Shown here: piece by piece, positions 6,528 through 14,663 of the stretch
Numbering within the stretch: position 1 is the stretch's first letter
How the letters are laid out: each line of letters opens with the position of its first letter
Source of the DNA: JBHHXR01 sp046757205
GTDB lineage: Bacteria; Pseudomonadota; Alphaproteobacteria; Rhodobacterales; Rhodobacteraceae
DNA length: 22,149 nt
Direction of reading: 5' to 3'
Assembly: GCA_046757205.1 (NCBI GenBank)
Contig: JBHHXR010000027.1
Location: 1-22,149 of the forward strand
Made by a program: the position numbers and the translations under genes
The notes under the pieces: model-generated
Database searches by the model: none
Seen by the model: the letters and a program-made list of their open reading frames with translations, nothing else
What the model was told of the DNA's origin: nothing

Positions 6528-8030
6528 ATGGAAAAATCCGGCAGATCGCTTTCCGAGCTCGGTCTCGGCAATCTTGAATGGCACGGCGCGCCGGCGGACG
6601 GTTCCGTGACGGTGACCGGTCTGTGCGTCGACAGCCGCAAGACCGAACCGGGCAACCTCTTCGCCGCCCTGCCCGGCACGGAGGTTCATGGCGCGGAGTT
6701 CATACCCTTCGCCGTACGCATGGACGCGGCGGCGGTGCTGACCGACGCGGAAGGTCTGAAGATCGCCGAGCGGGCGATGCAGCCGGTGCCGGTGCCGGTG
6801 CTGGTCAGCGGCGAGCCGCGCCGCTCGCTGGCGCTGGCGGCAGCCTGCTGGTTCGAAGCGCAGCCCGCCACGATGGTCGCGGTGACCGGCACCAACGGCA
6901 AGACGTCGGTGTCGACATTCGTCCGGCAGATCTGGGAGGAACTGGGCGAAGCGGCGGTCAACATCGGCACCACAGGCGTGCATGGCGCCGTCACCGCGCC
7001 GCTGGGCCATACGACGCCGGAGCCGGTCACGCTGCACGCGCTGCTGGCCGAGCTTGCCGGTCGCGGCGTAACGCACGCCGCGATGGAGGCATCGTCGCAC
7101 GGGCTGGCCCAGCACCGGCTTGACGGGGTCCGGCTGAAGGCCGCCGCGTTCACCAACATTACCCGCGACCACATGGACTATCACGATGAATTCGTGAACT
7201 ATTTCGCGGCCAAGCTGGCGCTGTTCGAGGGCGTGCTGCCGCCGGCGGCGGCAGTGGTCGTCAACATGGGCGACCCGTTCGGCGAGAAGGTTCGGAAGAC
7301 GGCGGATGCGCGCGGGCAGACGGTTCTGGCGGTGGGCCGGTCGGAGAGCTGCCCGCTGCGGATACTCGACACCCGTTTCGACGCCGCCGGGCTCGACCTG
7401 CGGTTCGCCTGGCATGGCAAGCCGCACCTGGTGCGGCTGTCGCTGATCGGCGGGTTCCAGGGGCACAACGCGCTGATGGCGGCGGGGCTGGCGATCGCCA
7501 CCGGCAGCGACCCCGACGCCGTATTCGAGGCCCTGCCGAGGCTGACGACCGTCCGCGGGCGCATGCAGCTTGCCGCGCGGCGGCGCAACGGCGCGACCGT
7601 CTTCGTCGATTACGCCCATACGCCGGATGCGCTGGCCACCGCGCTGAACGCCCTGCGCCCGCATGTGCTGGGCCGGCTGATCGTCGTCTTCGGCGCCGGC
7701 GGCGACCGCGACAGGGGCAAGCGGCCGCTGATGGGGCGGGCGGCGCGCGACGGCGCCGACGTGGTGTTCGTCACCGACGACAATCCGCGCACCGAGGACG
7801 CGGCCGCCATACGTTCCGAGATCCTCGCCGCCTGTCCGGAGGCGACGGAAATCGGCGACCGGGCCGAGGCGATCCTCGCGGCGGTCGACGCACTGGAGCC
7901 GGGCGACACGTTGCTGATCGCCGGCAAGGGACACGAAACCGGCCAGATCGTCGGCAGCGATGTCTATCCTTTCGACGATCTGGAGCAGGCCAGCGTCGCG
8001 GTGGCGGCGCTCGACGGGCTGGGGGCATGA
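6528..8030 (+). CDS. murE: UDP-MurNAc-L-Ala-D-Glu--2,6-diaminopimelate ligase MurE
   Basis: Adds meso-diaminopimelate to UDP-MurNAc-L-Ala-D-Glu with ATP in the cytoplasm. The 500-residue protein shows the three Mur ligase domains. The P-loop GTNGKTS is at residues 121-127, the lysine expected to be carbamylated is Lys229 (AAKLALF), and FTNITRDHMDYH and DYAHTPDAL are typical. DNPR at residues 418-421 marks specificity for diaminopimelate over lysine, as in Gram-negative bacteria. The start is ATG 6528, 39 bases after ftsI, with AAGGA at 6511. Its stop overlaps the murF start as ATGA. Confidence 0.97.
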   Translation: MEKSGRSLSELGLGNLEWHGAPADGSVTVTGLCVDSRKTEPGNLFAALPGTEVHGAEFIPFAVRMDAAAVLTDAEGLKIAERAMQPVPVPVLVSGEPRRSLALAAACWFEAQPATMVAVTGTNGKTSVSTFVRQIWEELGEAAVNIGTTGVHGAVTAPLGHTTPEPVTLHALLAELAGRGVTHAAMEASSHGLAQHRLDGVRLKAAAFTNITRDHMDYHDEFVNYFAAKLALFEGVLPPAAAVVVNMGDPFGEKVRKTADARGQTVLAVGRSESCPLRILDTRFDAAGLDLRFAWHGKPHLVRLSLIGGFQGHNALMAAGLAIATGSDPDAVFEALPRLTTVRGRMQLAARRRNGATVFVDYAHTPDALATALNALRPHVLGRLIVVFGAGGDRDRGKRPLMGRAARDGADVVFVTDDNPRTEDAAAIRSEILAACPEATEIGDRAEAILAAVDALEPGDTLLIAGKGHETGQIVGSDVYPFDDLEQASVAVAALDGLGA

Positions 8031-9466
8031 CCGCGCTTTGGACTTCGCGGGAAGCTGCGGCGGCCACCGGCGGCGAGTGCCGGGGCACCTGGTCGGCGAC
8101 CGGGGTTTCGATCGATACGCGCACCCTGCAACCGGGCGATCTGTTCGTCGCCCTGTCGGACCGGCGCGACGGGCATGATTTCGTGGCGCGGGCATTCGCC
8201 GCGGGCGCGGCGGCGGCGATGGTTTCGCGCCTGCCGGACGGGGCGGCGGCGGGCGCGCCGCTGCTGGTTGTTGCCGATGTTCTGGATGCCCTGTGGCGCC
8301 TTGCGCGGGCGGCCCGCGCCCGGTCGGCGGCGCGGGTCATCGCGGTGACCGGTTCGGTCGGCAAGACCGGCACCAAGGAAATGCTGCGCACCGCCCTGTC
8401 GCGGCAGGGGGCGGTCCACGCCGCCGAACGCAGTTTCAACAACCGGTGGGGTGTGCCGCTGACGCTCGCCCGGATGCCTGGCTCGACGGATTATTGCGTC
8501 GTCGAGATCGGCATGAACGCGCCGGGCGAGACAGCGCCGCTGGCCATGCTGGCGCGTCCCCACGCGGCGATTGTCACGACGGTCGACGCGGTGCATACGG
8601 CGGCTTTTCCCGATGTCGCGGCCATTGCGCGGGAGAAAGCGGCCATCTTCGAGGGCCTGGAGCCGCCGGGAACGGCGATCCTCAACCGTGACGACGCCAC
8701 TTATCCGGTGTTGCTGCGCAAGGCGCGCCGCTGCGGGGCGCGGCCGGTCAGGTTCGGTTCTTCCGGCAGGCCGGAGTTTCGGCTGCGGCGGGCATTTCTT
8801 TCCGGCAACTGCACGACGATAAGGGCGTCGGTCGGGGATGCGCCGCTGATATTCAAGCTAGCGGCGCCAGGCCGCCATCTGGCCATGAACGCATTGTCGG
8901 CGCTGGCCGGCGTGCAGGCGCTCGGCGCCGATGTCGGCCTCGCCGCGGTCGCGCTCGGAAGCTGGAAGGCGCCGCCGGGCAGGGGTTCGCGCTGGCGGAT
9001 CGGGCTGGGCGACGGCGACATAGACGGCGGCGTCCTGCTGATCGACGAGAGCTACAACGCCAACCCGCGCTCGATGGCGGCGGCGCTCGAGGTTCTGGCG
9101 GCGGCCGAGCCGGAAAACAGTGTCGGCAGGGTGGCCAAGGGACGCCGCATCGCGTTTCTCGGCGACATGCTGGAACTCGGCCCCGGGGCGGAAGCCCTGC
9201 ACGCCGCCATCGCGGCGCTGCCGCAGATTGCCGCGATCGACGTGATCCACACTGCCGGGCCGCTGATGAAATCGCTTCATGGCGCCCTTCCGCCGGAGCG
9301 GCGCGGCGAGTGGCACGCGACTTCGGTGGATCTCGCGGGCCGCGCACGTCGGCTGATCGACGCCGGAGACGTGGTGATGGTCAAGGGTTCCCTCGGCTCC
9401 CGTACCGGATTGATCGTTGACGCCATCAAGAATTTGGGCAATGCCCGCGCCCAAGACGCAGCATAA
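8027..9466 (+). CDS. murF: UDP-MurNAc-tripeptide--D-alanyl-D-alanine ligase MurF
   Basis: Joins D-Ala-D-Ala (made by Ddl, encoded later in this cluster) to the UDP-MurNAc-tripeptide. The 479-residue protein has the N-terminal substrate domain (VSIDTRTLQPGDLFVAL), the P-loop GSVGKT at residues 109-114, and the MurF-specific NNRWGVPLTLARMP and EIGMNAPGE. DESYNANPRSM, near residue 343, opens the C-terminal domain, and VMVKGSLGSR lies near the end. It begins with an ATG overlapping the murE stop and ends 11 bases before the mraY start. Confidence 0.97.
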   Translation: MTALWTSREAAAATGGECRGTWSATGVSIDTRTLQPGDLFVALSDRRDGHDFVARAFAAGAAAAMVSRLPDGAAAGAPLLVVADVLDALWRLARAARARSAARVIAVTGSVGKTGTKEMLRTALSRQGAVHAAERSFNNRWGVPLTLARMPGSTDYCVVEIGMNAPGETAPLAMLARPHAAIVTTVDAVHTAAFPDVAAIAREKAAIFEGLEPPGTAILNRDDATYPVLLRKARRCGARPVRFGSSGRPEFRLRRAFLSGNCTTIRASVGDAPLIFKLAAPGRHLAMNALSALAGVQALGADVGLAAVALGSWKAPPGRGSRWRIGLGDGDIDGGVLLIDESYNANPRSMAAALEVLAAAEPENSVGRVAKGRRIAFLGDMLELGPGAEALHAAIAALPQIAAIDVIHTAGPLMKSLHGALPPERRGEWHATSVDLAGRARRLIDAGDVVMVKGSLGSRTGLIVDAIKNLGNARAQDAA

Positions 9467-9477
9467 GGGGACGGCAG

Positions 9478-10563
9478 TTGCTGTACTTCCTGAACTATTT
9501 TTCCGACGGCGGCGACGTCTTCAACCTGTTCCGCTATATCTCGTTCCGTTCCGGCGGAGCCTTCTTCACGGCGCTGATTTTCGGGTTCGTGTTCGGCAAG
9601 CCGCTGATCAACCTCTTGCGCCGCAAGCAGAAAAAAGGCCAGCCGATACGATCTGACGGCCCGGAGGGGCACATTCTCGCCAAGGCCGGAACGCCGACCA
9701 TGGGCGGGCTTCTGATCCTCAGCGCGCTGCTCTTTTCCACCCTTCTCTGGGCGCGCTGGGACAACGGCTATGTCTGGATGGTGCTTTTCGTCACCGCCGG
9801 GTTCGGGCTGGTCGGTTTTGCCGACGACTATTCCAAGGTAAAGAACCAGTCGTCGGAGGGCGTCTCGGGGCGCATGCGCATGCTGATCGGGGTCGCGATA
9901 GCGCTGGTTGCCGGGCTTTGGGCGATGGTGCTGCATCCGGCGGGCCTGTCGGGCCAGCTCGCGTTCCCGGTGTTCAAGAACCTGCTGATCGATCTCGGCC
10001 CGCTTTTCGTCCTGTTCGCCATGGTGGTGATTGTCGGTTCGGCGAACGCCGTGAACCTGACCGACGGTCTGGACGGCCTTGCCATCATGCCGGTGATGAT
10101 CGCCGCCGGCACGCTGGGGATCATCGCCTACATGGTCGGGCGGACCGACTTTTCGGAATATCTGGACGTGCACTACGTGGCGGGAACCGGAGAGATCACG
10201 GTGTTCGTGGCGGCGCTGATCGGCGGCGGGCTGGGGTTTTTGTGGTACAACGCGCCACCTGCTGCGGTGTTCATGGGCGACACCGGGAGCCTGTCGCTGG
10301 GCGGCGCGCTCGGCGCCATCGCGGTGGCCACCAAGCACGAGATCGTTCTGGCCATCATCGGCGGGCTGTTCGTGGTCGAGGCGCTGTCGGTCATTATCCA
10401 GGTCCTGTATTACAAACGCACCGGCAAACGCGTGTTCCTGATGGCGCCCATCCACCACCATTTCGAGAAACTCGGCTGGGGCGAAAGCCAGATCGTGATC
10501 CGCTTCTGGATCGTGTCGGTGATACTGGCGCTGGTCGGGCTGGCGACGCTCAAGCTCAGATGA
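9478..10563 (+). CDS. mraY: Phospho-N-acetylmuramoyl-pentapeptide transferase MraY
   Basis: Integral membrane enzyme that transfers phospho-MurNAc-pentapeptide to undecaprenyl phosphate, forming lipid I. The 361-residue protein is strongly hydrophobic, with about ten membrane segments. Family motifs are GTPTMGGLLIL, the metal-binding FADDYSK, NAVNLTDGLDGLAI, FMGDTGSLSLGG and PIHHHFEKLGW. The start is read as TTG at 9478: family proteins begin with the equivalent of MLYFL, AAGGGGA at 9466-9472 gives good spacing, and no ATG or GTG fits. The stop overlaps the murD start as ATGA. Confidence 0.97.
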   Translation: MLYFLNYFSDGGDVFNLFRYISFRSGGAFFTALIFGFVFGKPLINLLRRKQKKGQPIRSDGPEGHILAKAGTPTMGGLLILSALLFSTLLWARWDNGYVWMVLFVTAGFGLVGFADDYSKVKNQSSEGVSGRMRMLIGVAIALVAGLWAMVLHPAGLSGQLAFPVFKNLLIDLGPLFVLFAMVVIVGSANAVNLTDGLDGLAIMPVMIAAGTLGIIAYMVGRTDFSEYLDVHYVAGTGEITVFVAALIGGGLGFLWYNAPPAAVFMGDTGSLSLGGALGAIAVATKHEIVLAIIGGLFVVEALSVIIQVLYYKRTGKRVFLMAPIHHHFEKLGWGESQIVIRFWIVSVILALVGLATLKLR

Positions 10564-11960
10564 TCCCTGTTCGCGGATATGCGGGGCGACGGGTGGCGGT
10601 TCTCGGCCTTGGCAGATCCGGCCTCGCGACGGCGGCGGCATTGCGGGCGGGCGGGGCCGAGCCGGTGTGCTGGGACGACGACGAGGCGGCGCGGGGAATT
10701 GCGGCGAAGGAGGGGTACGGCGTCGCCGACCTGTCGCGCGAACGAAACTGGCAGGACGTCGTCGCCCTGGTGGTTTCGCCCGGCATTCCACATCTCTATC
10801 CGGCGCCGCACGCCGCCGTCATGCGGGCCTGCGAGCTTGGCGTGGCGGTGGACAACGACGTCGGCCTCTTTTTCCGCTCCTTCGCGACGGAGGCATGGGA
10901 GGCGTTCGACCGCGCCCCGAAAGTCGTCTGCGTGACCGGCTCGAACGGCAAATCGACGACGACGGCGCTTGTCCACCATATTCTGACGGAGGCCGGACGC
11001 CCGGCGCAGATGGGCGGCAATATCGGCCGTGGCGTGCTCGATCTCGAACCGGCGGCCGACGGCGAAGTTGCGGTTCTCGAGGTCAGTTCCTACCAGGCGG
11101 AACTCGCCCGCGCGCTCCAGCCCGATATCGCGGTCTTCCTGAACCTTTCGCCCGACCATCTGGACCGCCACGGCGGTATCGGCGGTTACTTCGCCGCCAA
11201 GGCGCGGTTGTTCGAGATGGGCGGTCCGGAACGCTCCGTGATCGGGCTGGATACCCCGGAAGGGCGCTTTCTGGCCAACCGGATGCGCGAAAACGCCAAT
11301 GACGGCGACCCGGTGATCTCGGTCGCGACCGGGCGGAAACTCACCGGCCATGGCTGGCAGGTTTTTGCGCGGCGGGGTTTTCTGGCCGAGCGGCGTCGCG
11401 ACAGGCAGGTCGCCGCCATCGACCTGCGCGACATGCCGGCGCTTGCCGGCGAACACAACCACCAGAACGCCTGCGCGGCGTACGCCGTGTGCCGCGCGCT
11501 CGGCCTGGCGCCGCGGCAGATCGAGACCGGGCTGGCTAGCTTCGCCGGGCTCCGCCACCGCGCCCAGACGGTGGCCGTGATAAACGGCGTGCGCTTCGTC
11601 AACGATTCCAAGGCCACCAATGCCGATGCGGCGGAGAAGTCGCTTCGGGCCTTCGACCGCATCCGCTGGATAGCCGGCGGGCGCCCGAAGGAGGGCGGGA
11701 TCGAGAGCCTGAGACCGCTCTTCGCCCGGATCGAAAAGGCGTATCTGATCGGCGAGGCGGCGGACGGTTTCGCCGCGACGCTCGGCGACATTCCGTACGT
11801 GACCGCCGGCACGCTGGAAGCCGCCGTGACAGCGGCAATGGCGGAGGCGGCGGCGGGCGATACCGTTCTTCTGGCGCCCGCCTGCGCCAGCTTCGATCAG
11901 TTCGAAAGCTTCGAAGCGCGCGGGGAGGCGTTCGAGGAACTGGTCCGGAGCAAGGCCTGA
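10560..11960 (+). CDS. murD: UDP-N-acetylmuramoyl-L-alanine--D-glutamate ligase MurD
   Basis: Adds D-glutamate to UDP-MurNAc-L-Ala with ATP. The 466-residue protein has an N-terminal Rossmann-like domain (VAVLGLGRSGLA), the P-loop GSNGKST at residues 127-133, the expected carbamylated Lys214 (YFAAKARLF), LNLSPDHLDRH, and NDSKATNADA with IAGGRPKEGG in the C-terminal domain. PACASFDQFESFEARGEAF is the usual MurD ending. The frame stays open upstream inside mraY; the ATG at 10560, overlapping the mraY stop, gives the family's normal N-terminus. In the usual order ftsW would follow, but here 2.7 kb with two unrelated genes intervene. Confidence 0.97.
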   Translation: MIPVRGYAGRRVAVLGLGRSGLATAAALRAGGAEPVCWDDDEAARGIAAKEGYGVADLSRERNWQDVVALVVSPGIPHLYPAPHAAVMRACELGVAVDNDVGLFFRSFATEAWEAFDRAPKVVCVTGSNGKSTTTALVHHILTEAGRPAQMGGNIGRGVLDLEPAADGEVAVLEVSSYQAELARALQPDIAVFLNLSPDHLDRHGGIGGYFAAKARLFEMGGPERSVIGLDTPEGRFLANRMRENANDGDPVISVATGRKLTGHGWQVFARRGFLAERRRDRQVAAIDLRDMPALAGEHNHQNACAAYAVCRALGLAPRQIETGLASFAGLRHRAQTVAVINGVRFVNDSKATNADAAEKSLRAFDRIRWIAGGRPKEGGIESLRPLFARIEKAYLIGEAADGFAATLGDIPYVTAGTLEAAVTAAMAEAAAGDTVLLAPACASFDQFESFEARGEAFEELVRSKA

Positions 11961-12118
11961 GGCGGTCCCGTGACAGCCGTCGCCGGTTTCCATCCCGCCG
12001 GCTCCGGTTTTCGGAAATCGCCCCGGACACGTACGCAACCAGCGGTTCGGTTCCTTGCCTAAAACATCGCGCCGTGGTTTCTGGTGCCGGGCGGGAACCG
12101 GCGAGAGCGGATCGGGCG

Positions 12119-13129
12119 ATGGCGACGGAAAGAAACCTGCAAGTTTACCTGGCGGCCAGGCCCAGGGGGATTCCCCGGCCCGAGCATTTCGCGTTGCGTG
12201 AACAGGACGTTCCGGCCCCGGGCGAAGGCGAGTTCCTCGTCCGCACCGAATTCTGGTCGGTCGATCCGGCGATGCGCGGCTGGGCCAACGACGTGCCGAA
12301 CTACTCGCCGCCGGTGGCCATCGGCGAGGTGATGCGCGCGTTTTCGGTTGGGCGGATCGTCGCCAGCCGACATCCGGATTTTGCCGAGGGCGAGGTGGTC
12401 TCGGGCCTGTTTGGCTGGCAGCGCTATGCGGTCAGCGACGGGGCGAATGTCGAGCGGCGCGTTACGGAAAGGGATCTTCCGGCATCGCTTTCGCTGGGGG
12501 TGCTGGGGCTGAACGGCATAACCGCTTATTTCGGTCTGACGGAGAGTTGTGCCGCGAGGGCAGGCGACACGGTTGTGGTTTCGACGGCGGCCGGCGCGGT
12601 CGGCTCTGCCGTCGGGCAGATAGCGAAGATTCTCGGGTGCCGGGCCGTGGGTATCGCCGGCGGTCCGGAAAAGGTGCGCCTGTGCCGCGACGAATTCGGC
12701 TACGACGCGGCGTTCGACTACCGTGCCGACGATCTCGACGCGGCGCTGTCGGAAAGCTGCCCCGATGGCGTCGATTGCTATTTCGACAACACCTGCGGGC
12801 CGATCTCGGATGCGGTGATGCGCCACCTCGCGCTCGGCGCGCGGGTCACGGTGTGCGGTACGGCGGCGGTCCCGGACTGGGATCCGGTTCCGCTCGGGCC
12901 GCGCGTGCACCGGCAACTTCTGGTCAACCGGGCGCGCATGCAGGGGTTCCTGATCTTCGACTACAAGGATCGCTACGCGCAAGCCGTTGAACGGCTGGCG
13001 GGTTGGGTTCGCGACGGCAGGCTGCGCTACCGCGAACACGTTCTGCACGGCGCCGAAGCCGCGCGCGACGCCATAGGCATGCTTTACAGGGGCGAGAACC
13101 ACGGCAAACTTCTGGTGCGTCCTGACTGA
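12119..13129 (+). CDS. Zinc-free NADP-dependent oxidoreductase (MDR superfamily, CurA/LTB4DH type)
   Basis: Medium-chain reductase predicted to use NADPH to reduce an activated carbon-carbon double bond or carbonyl. The 336-residue product opens with NLQVYLAARPRGIPRPEHF and the SVDPAMRGW segment, typical of the CurA/leukotriene B4 12-hydroxydehydrogenase branch. Its Rossmann motif AAGAVGSAVGQIAK lies near residues 159-172. No structural or catalytic zinc cysteine cluster is seen. The C-terminus (GENHGKLLVRPD) is diagnostic. The frame extends upstream to a GTG at 12074; ATG 12119 is chosen because family homology starts there. It is not a normal dcw gene and sits between murD and ftsW with the PLP enzyme below, 39 bases apart in the same direction. 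The substrate is unknown. Confidence 0.88.
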   Translation: MATERNLQVYLAARPRGIPRPEHFALREQDVPAPGEGEFLVRTEFWSVDPAMRGWANDVPNYSPPVAIGEVMRAFSVGRIVASRHPDFAEGEVVSGLFGWQRYAVSDGANVERRVTERDLPASLSLGVLGLNGITAYFGLTESCAARAGDTVVVSTAAGAVGSAVGQIAKILGCRAVGIAGGPEKVRLCRDEFGYDAAFDYRADDLDAALSESCPDGVDCYFDNTCGPISDAVMRHLALGARVTVCGTAAVPDWDPVPLGPRVHRQLLVNRARMQGFLIFDYKDRYAQAVERLAGWVRDGRLRYREHVLHGAEAARDAIGMLYRGENHGKLLVRPD

Positions 13130-13168
13130 GCGGCGATTGGCCCGAAACACGCATTTGAGAGAGACAGA

Positions 13169-14491
13169 ATGACTGCACTGAGCCGCCGGACCTGGGTTCC
13201 TGATGACTGCGAGAACCTTGTTCAGAAACTGGCAGGGCAGGCGTCCGGTACGGGAAGCGAAGCTCTGGCCGGGCGCATAGAGAGCCTCGCCGAGCGTAGC
13301 CGCGTCATCCACGAGCGCGAGTGTTTCAACCTGAACCCGGCCACCAACGTTATGAATCCGCGCGCCGAAGCCCTGCTTGCCGCCGGTCTCGGATCGCGCC
13401 CGTCACTGGGATATCCCGGTGACAAATACGAAATGGGGCTGGAGGCGATCGAGGAAATCGAGGTGATCGCGGCGGAACTGTGCGCGGAGGTGTTTCAGGC
13501 GAGTTATTCCGAGATACGGGTCTCCTCGGGGGCGATGTCGAACCTTTACGCGTTCATGGCGACCTGCCGGCCGGGCGATCGGGTCATCGTGCCGCCGGCC
13601 ACCATCGGCGGTCATGTGACGCATCAAGGCGCCGGCTGCGCCGGGCTGTACGGGCTGGAAATCCACGAGGCGCCGATCGACGCCGACGGGTATTCGGTCG
13701 ATCTGGACGGGCTGCGCAGGCTCGCCCGGTCGGTAAATCCGAAGCTGATCACCATCGGCGGAAGCCTGAACCTGTTTCCGCATCCGGTGCGGGAAATTCG
13801 CGCGATTGCCGACGAGGCGGGCGCGCGGGTGTTGTTCGACGCGGCGCATCAGTGCGGTATCATCGCCGGCCGTGCCTGGCCCGATCCGCTGGCTGACGGT
13901 GCGCATCTGATGACAATGAGCACTTACAAGAGCCTCGGCGGACCTGCCGGGGGCCTCATCGTCACCAATGACGCGGAAATCGCCGAGCGGCTGGACGCCA
14001 TCGCCTTTCCCGGCATGACGGCGAATTTCGACGTCGCCAAGTCGGCGGCGCTGGCAATGACGATGCTGGACTGGCGCGAGCACGGGCCCGGCTATGCCGC
14101 CGCGATGGTGGAAGTCGCCCGCGCGTTCGCCCAGGCGCTCGACGCGGCGGGGGTTCCGGTTTTCGCCAGATCGCGCGGGTTCACGCGGTCGCACCAGTTT
14201 GCCATCGAGGCGGCGGCCTACGGCGGCGGGCAGACGGCGTCGAAGGCGTTGCGCAAAGCCGGATTCCTCGCCTGCGGCATCGGCCTGCCGCTGGCGCCGG
14301 TCGGCGGCGATCTCAACGGCTTGCGGATCGGCACGCCGGAACTGGTGCGCTGGGGCGTGAGCGTCGCCGACATACCGGAGATTGCAGCCCAATTCCGAGC
14401 CGCGCTGACGTCCGGCGCGCCGGAACGGCTGGCCGCCGGGACGGCTGGTCTGCGCGCCCGGTTCGACCGGCTGCATTTCATCGACCCATAG
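13169..14491 (+). CDS. PLP-dependent enzyme of serine hydroxymethyltransferase fold
   Basis: A 440-residue fold-type I PLP enzyme resembling GlyA. Visible matches are GYPGDKYEMG (SHMT GYPGxxY), SSGAMSNLYAF, GGHVTHQGAG, FDAAHQCGIIAG with the PLP-nitrogen aspartate Asp224 and His227, the PLP-binding Lys254 in STYKSLGGPAGG, and LRIGTPELVRWG, whose Arg would bind the substrate carboxylate. At the position of the SHMT SEN motif, whose glutamate serves folate-dependent chemistry, the protein reads ATN (Thr59). It is therefore probably not a normal tetrahydrofolate-dependent GlyA. An aldolase, retro-aldol or alpha-methylserine-type activity is possible, but I cannot name the substrate. The ATG start follows TGAGAGAGACAGA. 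It appears to form a two-gene unit with the reductase upstream, inserted between murD and ftsW. Confidence 0.85.
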   Translation: MTALSRRTWVPDDCENLVQKLAGQASGTGSEALAGRIESLAERSRVIHERECFNLNPATNVMNPRAEALLAAGLGSRPSLGYPGDKYEMGLEAIEEIEVIAAELCAEVFQASYSEIRVSSGAMSNLYAFMATCRPGDRVIVPPATIGGHVTHQGAGCAGLYGLEIHEAPIDADGYSVDLDGLRRLARSVNPKLITIGGSLNLFPHPVREIRAIADEAGARVLFDAAHQCGIIAGRAWPDPLADGAHLMTMSTYKSLGGPAGGLIVTNDAEIAERLDAIAFPGMTANFDVAKSAALAMTMLDWREHGPGYAAAMVEVARAFAQALDAAGVPVFARSRGFTRSHQFAIEAAAYGGGQTASKALRKAGFLACGIGLPLAPVGGDLNGLRIGTPELVRWGVSVADIPEIAAQFRAALTSGAPERLAAGTAGLRARFDRLHFIDP

Positions 14492-14498
14492 GGTGAGC

Positions 14499-14524
14499 GG
14501 CCCGGCGCCGCCGGCAGCCGGGCC
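14499..14524 (+). other. Hairpin between the SHMT-like gene and ftsW
   Basis: GGCCCGGC (14499-14506) pairs perfectly with GCCGGGCC (14517-14524) around a ten-base loop, seven bases after the SHMT-like stop. No T-tract follows, so it is not a standard intrinsic terminator. It may end the inserted transcript weakly or protect its 3' end. The 172-base gap to ftsW also holds TACACT (14562-14567), a possible -10 for ftsW without a convincing -35. Confidence 0.35.
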
Positions 14525-14663
14525 ATGGCTCGAAATGCTGGCGCTGAGGCGGCGAAGCCGCTACACTGCCGGCAAGGAATAAGAGGGGCCGGACCCGCGC
14601 CGCAGAAGGCGGGCGGCCCGCACAGGCAGTCGCAGGCAACAACTTGAGGAAAAGCAGTCCGGC

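Noticed and set aside
6784..6810. Short GTGCCG tandem repeat in murE
   Set aside because: It encodes a Val-Pro run in a beta-strand region of MurE; three imperfect copies in a GC-rich gene are unremarkable.
5358..8195. Antisense open frame of 945 codons across ftsI, murE and murF
   Set aside because: It is a mirror of GC-rich codon use in three confirmed genes. The product is Arg/His/Gln-rich low complexity with no recognisable domain.
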